Of a stretch of 12,621 nt of DNA, positions 1 to 8,083 are shown piece after piece (positions within the stretch are counted from its first letter, which is position 1; each line of letters starts with the position of its first letter). The stretch is from JBKCHH01 sp046302855. Its GTDB lineage: Bacteria; Pseudomonadota; Alphaproteobacteria; Rickettsiales; UBA8987. The stretch is taken from positions 1 through 12,621 of the forward strand of contig JBKCHH010000039.1 in assembly GCA_046302855.1 (NCBI GenBank), read 5' to 3'. Both the position numbers and the translations under genes were made by a program. The notes beneath the pieces were generated by a model. It was given only the letters and a program-made list of their open reading frames with translations. It did not search any database and was not told the DNA's origin.

Positions 1-1522
1 CTATAAAGATGGAAAAGCCGTTTTTTCCATTGATCAAAATCTTAATGAGTATCATTTTCTACCAGACCAAGCTTTAATAGATTTAGAAATTAAAAACATT
101 TTAGAAAATAACAGAAAAAATGTATTTTATGATCAATTTTATAAGTTCTTAGCAGCCAATTTAAATAATAAAGATGTTTTAACTAGATTGGATTATTTTT
201 GTAAATCTGAACCCTTAAAAACAAAACTACCAGAATTTGTAATTGAAATAGAGCAAATAAAACAAAGGCTTGAATACTTAGCAAGCGAAGATTATTCAAG
301 CGAAGATATTGAATATGTAGTATTTAACTCAACAGAAAGAGTAAATTTTCCTAATGTAAACAGTATATTTAACCGCAAACATTTTTTAAAAGACATAAAA
401 GAAGATATCACCAAAAACACAGCCCAAGCTTTTATTGAAGGCATAAAAAATATAACCGTTGATGTAAGTAATAAAATTATATTATTTTCAAAAGATAAAA
501 ATAAAGGCCATCTAATACCCCTATATTACAATAGTTTACTTAGTTATTATAATGTAATGAATACTTTAGGTTTAAGTTTTAATTTTGAAGAAAAGAAACT
601 TAATATTATGCCTGAAAAACAAATTCCAATTTATTCATATAACATTTTACTTGGTTTAGATTCAACAAAAATACTACATATTTTTGCAGAAGTTTTAAAA
701 ATAAATGGCGAAAATACCCAAAACATTCCCAAAATAGTAGATTATTATTTAAAAATACTATGTTCATCCTTTTTTAGGGAATTAGATGGAGACATAAATG
801 AAACCTTTAAAAAATTTAACAACCTTCCAATTACGCAGGTTCCATATTTAGAGAATGAAATAATTTTTATGAGGGAATATGTGAAAAATCATCTAGAAAT
901 TTTTGATAACCTTTCAGATTTTAAAAAACATCCGTTTAATGAAATACAAAATTATTTGCAAATACTAGAAGATAAGCTTACCGAATACAAAACCTTTGTT
1001 CAAACTAATATTAATGCTTCAAATGCCCAGCTGGCAAAGCTTTTAACTGATGCAATTAAAGAAGATAATAAAAGCATAGAAGCAAACAAAGAGCCCACCG
1101 CTTTTAAAGAAACTTTTGAAAAAATCGCTAGACTACTTTTTTTAAAATCTCTAAGTATAGATGTGAATTCAGATGAATTTAAAAAAAAATTTGAAAAATT
1201 TAAACCTTTTACAATAGCTGAAATATTAACAAATGAAAATGTGCAGGAATATTTAAGTGAAATAATTAAAGAAATAGAAAAAGATGAAGGTAGAAAGTGG
1301 CATTTGACACAAAATATAGAACTAGTAAAAAGTATAGAATTGCACCCTGATAAGAAAAATGTAATGGAAGAGGATGGAGAAAAATGGTATTTAAAATTGA
1401 CTAAGACAATAAAGCAAAGAATACCAACTACTCCAGACGGCACTCGTATAAGTTTATATACAGCAATAATTTTAAAAGGTGGAAAAATTCCTGCATTAGA
1501 ATATAATCCGCATTCTCGCTAA
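1..1522 (+). CDS. Large hypothetical protein, 5'-truncated by the window edge
   Basis: The reading frame is open from the first complete codon (position 2) to the TAA at 1520-1522, giving 506 visible codons. The true start lies upstream of the window, and the in-frame TTG at 188 should not be taken as a start. I do not recognise a family. The visible part is hydrophilic, rich in Lys, Glu, Asn and Ile, with no membrane segment or signal peptide. Several stretches look like long charged helices, especially in the last third (around 980-1300). The C-terminus is more beta-like, with WYLKLTKTIKQRIPTT and ending LEYNPHSR. Codon use is very AT-rich, like the neighbours, so it looks resident. It is followed by about 130 bp without a gene and then a tRNA, so it is probably the last gene of its transcript. 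It could be a large cytoplasmic or secreted effector-like protein of an intracellular bacterium, but nothing seen supports a specific function. Confidence 0.75.
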   Translation, partial: YKDGKAVFSIDQNLNEYHFLPDQALIDLEIKNILENNRKNVFYDQFYKFLAANLNNKDVLTRLDYFCKSEPLKTKLPEFVIEIEQIKQRLEYLASEDYSSEDIEYVVFNSTERVNFPNVNSIFNRKHFLKDIKEDITKNTAQAFIEGIKNITVDVSNKIILFSKDKNKGHLIPLYYNSLLSYYNVMNTLGLSFNFEEKKLNIMPEKQIPIYSYNILLGLDSTKILHIFAEVLKINGENTQNIPKIVDYYLKILCSSFFRELDGDINETFKKFNNLPITQVPYLENEIIFMREYVKNHLEIFDNLSDFKKHPFNEIQNYLQILEDKLTEYKTFVQTNINASNAQLAKLLTDAIKEDNKSIEANKEPTAFKETFEKIARLLFLKSLSIDVNSDEFKKKFEKFKPFTIAEILTNENVQEYLSEIIKEIEKDEGRKWHLTQNIELVKSIELHPDKKNVMEEDGEKWYLKLTKTIKQRIPTTPDGTRISLYTAIILKGGKIPALEYNPHSR

Positions 1523-1591
1523 TCTCTAATTTATTTAAGGGTGGCATTAATCAATTATCCAGATAAATAAACGACCTTTTCTTTTTAATCC

Positions 1592-1619
1592 TTGATAATT
1601 ATAGGAAATTTGTTTTATT
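1592..1619 (+). promoter_or_regulatory. Possible promoter for tRNA-Arg
   Basis: A -35-like TTGATA (1592-1597) and a -10-like TTTATT (1614-1619) are separated by 16 bp. A TG dinucleotide one base before the -10 gives an extended -10. The predicted start is near 1626, about 30 bp before the tRNA. A weak hairpin (CTCTTT at 1626-1631 with AAAGAG at 1643-1648, followed by TTTT) lies in the same gap and could instead end the upstream gene. Matches are partial, so this is tentative. Confidence 0.3.
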
Positions 1620-1655
1620 GCACGCCTCTTTGGTTTTTCAAAAAAGAGTTTTAAT

Positions 1656-1732
1656 GCGTCCGTAGCTCAGCTGGATAGAGCAACAGCCTTCTAAGCTGTG
1701 GGTCAGAGGTTCGAATCTTCTCGGACGCACCA
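1656..1732 (+). tRNA. tRNA-Arg (anticodon UCU)
   Basis: A complete cloverleaf can be folded by eye. The acceptor stem is GCGTCCG (1656-1662) with CGGACGC (1722-1728). The D stem is GCTC with GAGC. The anticodon stem is ACAGC (1683-1687) with GCTGT (1695-1699) around the loop CTTCTAA, giving anticodon TCT at 1690-1692. The T stem is AGAGG with CTTCT (one G-U pair) around TTCGAAT. The discriminator base is A and the CCA end is encoded (1730-1732). The anticodon reads AGA and AGG, which are common arginine codons in this AT-rich sequence. It converges with the DUF2793 gene, whose stop codon is 20 bp away. No duplicated tRNA 3' end was seen elsewhere in the window. Confidence 0.97.
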
Positions 1733-1752
1733 TTTTAAAAAATGCCTATAAC

Positions 1753-2562
1753 TTAACTCAAAGCCGCCCTTGTATCTAGCCTTAGCCATCTGGTGCCATC
1801 ACTAAAGGCAACTATAGGAAGCCCCGCCGCTCCGTTTGAAACATAGGCAATACTGCCCGCATTAACATTGGCAGGTGGAAGGGTGGCGATAGTGTAGCCC
1901 TGCAATTTTATGGGTTTTACAAAGTAGCTATTTTCTTTTACATCTAATTGCGCGGTAGTTTTATCTATAGTTATTGCCTGTTTGAAGGTGGAGCCATCAG
2001 CAGATACTTTAATTTCAAAATTATCGCTACTGGTAACGCCAAATTCTGCACGGGTGGAATAGTTATTCTGCATTAAAATAGTAGCATTATTGGCTAAAAG
2101 ATTTTTATTTAGCTTTAGCCTTACATCCCCAGTGTTGGAGGCCAAAAGAACATCATTACTTTTTACCAATAGCTTATTATTAACATCAGCCGTGCCATTA
2201 ATGCCAAGGGTTGCGAAGTTATTATCTAAACTATTTGCCTCTACCCAAAAATTACTTTGGAAAACAAAAAACCTATTCTTGGCAGAAACCCAAAGGCTAG
2301 AACCCTCTTTTGGGGTTATAAACTGCCAAGATTGATTATAATAGGCAATTTTTTTATCATTATTCAACCAAGCCCCACTTGCCCCTATACCTATTATATA
2401 GACATCGCCATTATTGGGAGAAGCAGGTGGCGTAGTAAGAACATCAATCGCCCCGCGATTTAAAATAGCATCAATTGCCACTATGGCAGAATTAATAGAA
2501 ACTTCTTTTTGAGCTTGGCTCTGTTCAAGTAGAGTTATATTTAAGTTGTTGGTTTGGGTCAT
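1753..2562 (-). CDS. DUF2793 domain phage/GTA-associated tail protein
   Basis: This is a 269-residue protein. The N-terminal 90 residues match the DUF2793 pattern: LLEQSQAQKEVSINSAIVAI with the QAQKE core, then PPASPNNGDVYIIG and GAWLNNDKKIAYYNQSWQFI, a small beta-sheet unit. The C-terminus (about residues 215-265: LQGYTIATLPPANVNAGSIA, then GLPIVAFSDGTRWLRL) is the short beta module seen at the end of many phage tail-fibre and tail-tip proteins. No signal peptide or membrane segment is visible. It begins 15 bp after the stop of the gp15-like tail gene on the same strand and is almost certainly co-transcribed with it. In alphaproteobacteria DUF2793 proteins commonly follow the gp15-type gene. 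A role as a tail-tip or receptor-binding accessory is likely from context, but the domain itself has no defined activity that I know of. The start ATG has no clear Shine-Dalgarno, consistent with translation coupled to the upstream gene. Confidence 0.88.
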   Translation of the reverse strand: MTQTNNLNITLLEQSQAQKEVSINSAIVAIDAILNRGAIDVLTTPPASPNNGDVYIIGIGASGAWLNNDKKIAYYNQSWQFITPKEGSSLWVSAKNRFFVFQSNFWVEANSLDNNFATLGINGTADVNNKLLVKSNDVLLASNTGDVRLKLNKNLLANNATILMQNNYSTRAEFGVTSSDNFEIKVSADGSTFKQAITIDKTTAQLDVKENSYFVKPIKLQGYTIATLPPANVNAGSIAYVSNGAAGLPIVAFSDGTRWLRLDTRAALS

Positions 2563-2577
2563 GGTTTTTTAGTTTGG

Positions 2578-5500
2578 TTAGAGGTTAATTATTAGGGGGG
2601 TTCCCCTGCCTAATTGATTTGAAATCTGATATATTTTAATTATCACATTGTTATTGTTGGTTAAATTTATAGTAAAACCCAAGTCTGCCAGTTGCATAGA
2701 ATTGGCATATAAAAAAGAATTGGCAGAATTTATGCGATAGGTTTTTTTGAAAATGTTATTCAAAAAAATATCTAGCTCATAAATTTCTTGTGGTTCATCT
2801 AATGAAATTTCGAAGTAATCTTTTAAATTTGCCCCAAGGCGAGAACGCCTAACCCAAGAAAATTCCACATCTAAACCAACCGATTTTGCTTTAAATAAAA
2901 CTGGTGAAAATGGCTTCAAGCAATTAGCAAGATAGGTAAATTCTTTTGATACTAGGTTTGTTTCATCACCACCAAAAGATAGGCATTTATAATATTTCTT
3001 TACCCCCAAATAATTTAATGAGGCTGGAATTTTTACCAAATTGCTAAGTAGAACAAACCTTTCCCCTGCCACATGGTTAGAAATTTCATTTTCTGTGCCA
3101 AAGCAACCGCGAATTAGCTTGGTTAGTTTATAATTGCCATTACTAAGTAGTTCAGCATTCATAAACTGAATAATTTCATTACCAATAATTGCCAAATTGC
3201 CATAGTTAAAAAGCTCTATTGAAGAAATTGAGGAAAGTTCACCATAAAGCAGGGCAATTTCAACAGAGTTTTTTTCATCTATAATTTGTGGCAGAGCATT
3301 AGTTAAAGCATTTACCGCCTTGCCTTGCGTAGAGATAATATTGTTGCTAGCAATTTGGCTGAAATTTATATTATCAAGGCTTTCAAAAATAGCACATCCA
3401 TTCCAGTTTTTCCCCCTTGGTGAAGTAGCAAAATAAATATAATTTTGATTATCATTACTCACCAAAGGTAAATCCAAAATTTCAAAGCTGGTAGGGGCAA
3501 CTAAATTAATAGTTTCAACCGTTTGAACGTTAGAATTTAAATTGCTGGAAAGATTATAAATATCTAAACTATCACCAACGCCAGTTATTTTTAGTAGCCC
3601 ATCTTCACCAAAGAATATTGAAGTGATGCGAATAATAAAATTATTAATTTCAGTAATTTTTATTAAATCATTAACCTCTAAGTTTAAATATTTTAAAGGC
3701 AGAGAAAAGCTAAACTTTTTTTGTTCCAGCTCTTGCAAATATAAATTTATTTCTGCAATTGTGCGGGCTTGGTTAGAATCTAAAATTATAGGCAAATCTA
3801 TCTTTTTTGAAATTATTGCCTTTTGATAATCACTAGAGCGAATGGCAGATGCATTTTCTACCTGATAGTTTTTTTGCAGGGAAAGATAGCTAAAATTCAC
3901 CTCATTTATTTTTTCAGCTGTGTCTTTTAATTCCACTAAAAGCTCACCACCATTTATTATTTCTTCTTTACTAATTGTGGCTGAAATTTGTTTATTTTTT
4001 CGGCTTACAAATTTTATTTTATTACCACTTATAACTGAATCAAAAAAATAGGCTTTTTTTAGCTCATTAATGGCAGAAATGCCCGTAAAGCGATTATCAG
4101 TTAAATAACCAGAAACAACTTCATTAATGCCAGTTACATCAACGCTACTTTCATTAATTCCCATTTTTTTGCAAATATCTAAAAGAATGGCAGATAGCCC
4201 AGAAAGCCCAATTTTGCCATTTATCCAATGCCCCTTTTCCCAATTTTTACCATCGCTCCATACGCTATTTAAATTGGGGAAAAATGGGTAGGGTCTGGCA
4301 TCGTAGGTCCAAATAAACTTTTGTTCTATCATGCTAGAATTTGCCCACTTATCTAAAGTGGCTTCAAGGGCGATTCTTTGGATTAAAAAATCGCTATTAC
4401 CGTTAGAAAATCTGGGCATTCCGCCATCTACACTTTCTAAATCATAAAAAATATTTGGTTGATTACTAGTGCCATCAAGCGAAGCAAAGCCAAATTCCGT
4501 AAACCAAATTTTTTTGGAATTAGGAATCCAAGCGGTCTGCAAACTATTGGGGTTAATATGAACATTGCCCCACCACCAAGCAATATTTTTCCACGCATAC
4601 TGTGGTTGAAGAGGGGTTTTTATGGTGCGATTAGCATCTGAATAATACCAATCATAGCCCTCCCCACTTGTCCAGCCAGAAATAATCTTTTGCTTATCAA
4701 AGGCAATTTGTGGCTCATCTGTTAGGGGAAAGTAAGCATCTATCCCCACAAAATCTATATTGCTAGATGCCCATAGGGGATCTAGGTTATAATAGCCATC
4801 AACACTATGATATTCGCTCCAATCCGCCGCATAAGAAACTTTGGTGCTTGCCCCCATTATGGTTTTTACCTGCCCCGCTAAGTTTACTAATTCTGTAATG
4901 GCTGGAAATTGATTGGCAGGGGTTTTAATTGAGGTAATGCCCTTTAGTTCAGAGCCTATAATAAAAGCATCCACCTTGTTTTTTACCAAATTGGCATAGT
5001 GCAAAATAAACTGATTATAACCATCTGTTTTAGTAAAAAAATTGTTGATGGAGGTGTGATTGCCAGTAATTTTGCCCCGCCAAGGCTTGCCCGCTAAATC
5101 CATAAAAATTAGTGGATAAAATAGCACCTTTATTCCCTTATCTTTTAACGCCTGAATAAGGTTTAAAACAGAAGAATCAGAAGGCGTGCCACCGTATATA
5201 GGGTTGTTATTTGCATCTCTACTTACCTCTAAGGCAGTATCACGAACAAAGTTTTTTACCTGCCACTGGTCTGGTGAAGTAATGGCGTTTTTATACTCCA
5301 CACGGGGCGAAATGCTTGTTAAAGATAAATCTAAGCTACTGCCAAACCAAGTAACTACTAAAGATACCCACTCTAAGTTTGGGCATATTTCAAGCAAATC
5401 ATCAATTGCTACTAAACTATCTGCTTTGTTTTGATAGGAGTTTTGATTAATAGATTCATAAAAGCCCCTTTGCACCCAATTACTACCAACTAATTGTCCA

Positions 5501-6237
5501 AACACTTTATTTTGAATTTTAGTATCATAAACAAATTCGCCACTACCGGGAATAATATTCACGGCGGTAATTTTTTCTTCTAAAGCAAGGCTATCATTTA
5601 GTTTTAGCGTTAATCTTCTTTCCACCTCAAAATTAAAGTTAGGTAGGCGATTGCCAAATTCTTCCAATGCCAACTCTTCAATTACTATATAGGCAAGCCC
5701 CCTGTAAGCAGGAGTTTTATCAATGCCTAAATTTGCCTGCATGGCAGAATCTGGCAACTGTGTTTCGCTCCCATTATAAATGCGATAGCTTAAGCAGTAA
5801 TCTTGCAAATTAATTAATTTTGAATCTGCCCAAATTTGTAAAACCTTATTTATTTCCCCCTCACACAAGGCAATGGCAAAGGTGGCGTAATAAGAATAGG
5901 TATTGCGGGAAGATTTGCTTCCGCCCTTTCCACCAGATTTTGTTGTTTCATTCTTTACCTGTTCTCTAAAGGGTTTTGCCCATATAATATTGCCAGCAAG
6001 CCTTGCCTTGCCATAGATTACAGGTATGGCATCGCCATAAGTAGAAGATTGCAAGAACAAAGAATTTAGCCTTCTGCCACTGGTGAATTTCTCATTTTCA
6101 CCAAATAGTGTAGATTGCAAACTATTATCAATTTGCTTGCCAAAAGCCTTATTCCCCACCTGTAAAGCTGCTGACAAAACAGGAAAGCCACTTGCATTTG
6201 CCGCACTTGCTGCTGAACTAATTAAAACCGTTGCCAT
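2578..6237 (-). CDS. Gene transfer agent gp15-like tail/host-specificity protein with TIM-barrel domain
   Basis: This is a 1219-residue tail-tip protein from the ATG at 6237. A TTG three bases earlier also opens the frame, but the ATG gives the expected start MATVLISS. Layout: an N-terminal hub region (about 55-210) with LQSSTYGDAIPVIYGKARLA and AYRGLAYIVIEELALEEFGN, typical of this family; a glycoside-hydrolase-like TIM barrel (about 280-670) with LVVTWFGSSLDLSL, YGGTPSDSSV, FIIGSELKGI, AADWSEY, DFVGIDAYFPLTD, WFTEFGFASLDGTSNQPNIF and WTYDARPYP; a phage-tail-3-like region (about 690-890); and a C-terminal Rcc01698-like domain (about 1000-1070). Length and order match intact RcGTA gp15 homologues, and no frameshift or internal stop is seen. 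In gene transfer agents this protein sits at the tail tip and contacts the recipient envelope. Head, portal, terminase and other tail genes are absent from the window, so the pair is detached. It is divergent from an L,D-transpeptidase gene with about 40 bp between the starts. Confidence 0.93.
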   Translation of the reverse strand: MATVLISSAASAANASGFPVLSAALQVGNKAFGKQIDNSLQSTLFGENEKFTSGRRLNSLFLQSSTYGDAIPVIYGKARLAGNIIWAKPFREQVKNETTKSGGKGGSKSSRNTYSYYATFAIALCEGEINKVLQIWADSKLINLQDYCLSYRIYNGSETQLPDSAMQANLGIDKTPAYRGLAYIVIEELALEEFGNRLPNFNFEVERRLTLKLNDSLALEEKITAVNIIPGSGEFVYDTKIQNKVFGQLVGSNWVQRGFYESINQNSYQNKADSLVAIDDLLEICPNLEWVSLVVTWFGSSLDLSLTSISPRVEYKNAITSPDQWQVKNFVRDTALEVSRDANNNPIYGGTPSDSSVLNLIQALKDKGIKVLFYPLIFMDLAGKPWRGKITGNHTSINNFFTKTDGYNQFILHYANLVKNKVDAFIIGSELKGITSIKTPANQFPAITELVNLAGQVKTIMGASTKVSYAADWSEYHSVDGYYNLDPLWASSNIDFVGIDAYFPLTDEPQIAFDKQKIISGWTSGEGYDWYYSDANRTIKTPLQPQYAWKNIAWWWGNVHINPNSLQTAWIPNSKKIWFTEFGFASLDGTSNQPNIFYDLESVDGGMPRFSNGNSDFLIQRIALEATLDKWANSSMIEQKFIWTYDARPYPFFPNLNSVWSDGKNWEKGHWINGKIGLSGLSAILLDICKKMGINESSVDVTGINEVVSGYLTDNRFTGISAINELKKAYFFDSVISGNKIKFVSRKNKQISATISKEEIINGGELLVELKDTAEKINEVNFSYLSLQKNYQVENASAIRSSDYQKAIISKKIDLPIILDSNQARTIAEINLYLQELEQKKFSFSLPLKYLNLEVNDLIKITEINNFIIRITSIFFGEDGLLKITGVGDSLDIYNLSSNLNSNVQTVETINLVAPTSFEILDLPLVSNDNQNYIYFATSPRGKNWNGCAIFESLDNINFSQIASNNIISTQGKAVNALTNALPQIIDEKNSVEIALLYGELSSISSIELFNYGNLAIIGNEIIQFMNAELLSNGNYKLTKLIRGCFGTENEISNHVAGERFVLLSNLVKIPASLNYLGVKKYYKCLSFGGDETNLVSKEFTYLANCLKPFSPVLFKAKSVGLDVEFSWVRRSRLGANLKDYFEISLDEPQEIYELDIFLNNIFKKTYRINSANSFLYANSMQLADLGFTINLTNNNNVIIKIYQISNQLGRGTPLIINL

Positions 6238-6278
6238 CAAAAAAAATCTTGTTATTAAGTTAAGTAATCACAAGGTAT

Positions 6279-7979
6279 ATGGATATGTTAAAGAAGGTAT
6301 CTCTGGAAGGGGGAATTTTTAAATTTCTAGTTATTTTTTTATTTGTCGCCCTTTTTGCCACGCCTGCTATGGCTGAGAGAGAAAATTCAAAAATAAAAAA
6401 AGCCACTAGAACTAAAGAAGAATTAAAAATTCAAGGGATATTAATAGATAAGGAAGAGGTTAGAAGGTTCTACAATAAGAAAAATAATCAACTGGTGTGG
6501 TTCGATGAACTAGGTGGCATAAAGCCAATAGGTGAGCAGATAATAAAAATAATGGAAGATTCTAAAAGTGAAGGTTTAAAGCCAGAAGATTATCAAGTTT
6601 CACTACTCAAAGGTTTCGCTAAAAAAATTGATAAAAAAGATGTGGTGGAAAGGGATTTAATTTTAAGCAATGCCGCCCTTTTATATACGCATCACATAGT
6701 GTTTGGCAGAAAAAAGCCAGAAGGCACTCAGTTTGGCTATTATTATAAAGATAAGGAAAAGGAAAAAGAAATCAAAAGCAAAACGGCAGAGCATTATTTA
6801 AATCAGGCACTAAATAGTGATGACTTTGCAAAATATCTAAACCTGCTTTTGCCAAGGCATGAATTCTACCAATCTTTAAAAAAGCTATTAGCGGATTTAG
6901 AAAAAGAGCAGGCAAATAAGGGTAGTAAAGATTACGCACAAATTTCTATAGTTGGTAAAGATATTGAACCAGAAGGGGAAGATAAAAGAATTCCCCAAAT
7001 TCGTGATAGAATGCGGGAGCTAAAATTCTACAAGGCAAGTGGCATAATTCCACATGAGAGTAAGGAATATTATGAAGAAGACCTATTTAACGCCATCAAA
7101 AACTTTCAAAAGGCAATGGGGATAGATGAAACCGGCAAAATTGGCACTCTTGAAATTAAGCTAATGAACATAAAAATTGCCGATAAAATCAAGCTAGTAA
7201 AAACCAATTTAGAAAGATGGCGTTGGATGAAGCGAGATTTAGGCGAAAAATTTGTTTTAGTAAACCTTCCCGCCTTTAATCTAAAGGCATTTAAAAATAG
7301 GGAGCAGATTTTAGATATGAACGCCATTGTTGGCACGCCAGATAAGCAAACGCCAATAATGTCCACCTACATTACCGATGTGATTTTAAATCCATTTTGG
7401 CATGTGCCAAAAAGAATTGCGGTTGAAAACCTGCTTCCACAGCTAATTGAAGACCCTAAACATGTGAAAGACTATGGCTTTGAATTTATAAAACAAACCC
7501 AAGATGGCAAGTGGAAAACTGAACCGGAAAGCTCAGTTAATGTGCTAACCCTTGATAGTAAAAACTTCCCCTATCTGCTACGCCAAAAACCTGGTTATTT
7601 AAATTCACTGGGCAAGGTGCGGTTTTCAATATTTAGTGATTACGGGGTTTATATGCACGGCACGCCAGACCATTCTTACTTTACCCTAGATGATAGGGCA
7701 TTTAGTAGCGGTTGCGTTCGCTTAGAATTCCCACTAGACCTAATTTATTTTGTGTTGGAGAAAGACCCAAACTGGCCAAAGAAAAAAATTCGTGAATTTT
7801 ATTATCAAAATACCGCTAATGAAAATGATAAGATTCGCTCCATAAATGTTTCCATGAATGAAGAGGTGCCAGTTCACTTTATTTACCAAACCATTTGGCG
7901 CGAAAAAAACGGCATTCTTAACATCCGCGAAGATTCATATAAATCTGACTATATGATGATTAATGATTACGGGCTGTAG
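6279..7979 (+). CDS. YcbB/LdtD-type L,D-transpeptidase, secreted
   Basis: This is a 566-residue periplasmic peptidoglycan enzyme. Residues 1-32 form a signal peptide with a hydrophobic core FKFLVIFLFVALFATPAMA and a likely cut after AMA. Next come the YcbB-type N-terminal scaffold (about 55-210, with NNQLVWFDELGG and SEGLKPEDY), a peptidoglycan-binding module (about 235-297, with AIKNFQKAMGIDETGKIGT), and the YkuD catalytic domain (about 322-500). The active-site signature is His460 in YMHGTP and Cys479 in SSGCVRLE, the spacing and SSGC form typical of the YcbB branch. The tail PVHFIYQTIW is also typical. It would form 3-3 cross-links (or attach proteins to meso-diaminopimelate) using tetrapeptide donors, which the D,D-carboxypeptidase encoded at 9493-10614 could supply. 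AAGG at 6272-6275 lies 3 nt before the ATG at 6279 and 9 nt before a second ATG at 6285, so the start may be two codons later. It is intact and resident-looking. Confidence 0.93.
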   Translation: MDMLKKVSLEGGIFKFLVIFLFVALFATPAMAERENSKIKKATRTKEELKIQGILIDKEEVRRFYNKKNNQLVWFDELGGIKPIGEQIIKIMEDSKSEGLKPEDYQVSLLKGFAKKIDKKDVVERDLILSNAALLYTHHIVFGRKKPEGTQFGYYYKDKEKEKEIKSKTAEHYLNQALNSDDFAKYLNLLLPRHEFYQSLKKLLADLEKEQANKGSKDYAQISIVGKDIEPEGEDKRIPQIRDRMRELKFYKASGIIPHESKEYYEEDLFNAIKNFQKAMGIDETGKIGTLEIKLMNIKIADKIKLVKTNLERWRWMKRDLGEKFVLVNLPAFNLKAFKNREQILDMNAIVGTPDKQTPIMSTYITDVILNPFWHVPKRIAVENLLPQLIEDPKHVKDYGFEFIKQTQDGKWKTEPESSVNVLTLDSKNFPYLLRQKPGYLNSLGKVRFSIFSDYGVYMHGTPDHSYFTLDDRAFSSGCVRLEFPLDLIYFVLEKDPNWPKKKIREFYYQNTANENDKIRSINVSMNEEVPVHFIYQTIWREKNGILNIREDSYKSDYMMINDYGL

Positions 7980-8083
7980 GGTTTTGAAAGGGTAGGGTAG
8001 GGAGAGTTTTGCGTCTGTTCTTTAACTTTTTTTAGTAGTTACTACAAAATAGGTTAAAACCGCAGTTTCGCTCGCAAAAAAAA
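7980..8083. other. Short convergent intergenic gap with A/T-rich hairpin
   Basis: This 104-bp gap lies between two convergent genes. It holds a perfect short inverted repeat (TAGTA at 8033-8037 with TACTA at 8040-8044) preceded by a run of seven T. Neither strand has a T-run after the hairpin in the position of a classical intrinsic terminator, so it is not called as one. A T-run directly follows the minus-strand stop codon. The minus strand also contains GCGAGCGA, which echoes the dispersed repeat box, but the rest of the box is missing. Confidence 0.3.

Noticed and set aside
188..310. TTG at 188 as the start of the first gene
   Set aside because: The frame stays open without a stop back to position 2, so the start is outside the window.
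1000..1443. Minus-strand 147-codon frame inside the first gene
   Set aside because: It is antisense to a longer frame that shares the local codon bias, and its Ser/Phe/Leu-rich composition is typical of a shadow frame.
8033..8044. Hairpin TAGTA-GT-TACTA as a bidirectional terminator
   Set aside because: The stem is all A/T-rich and neither strand has a T-run immediately after it.
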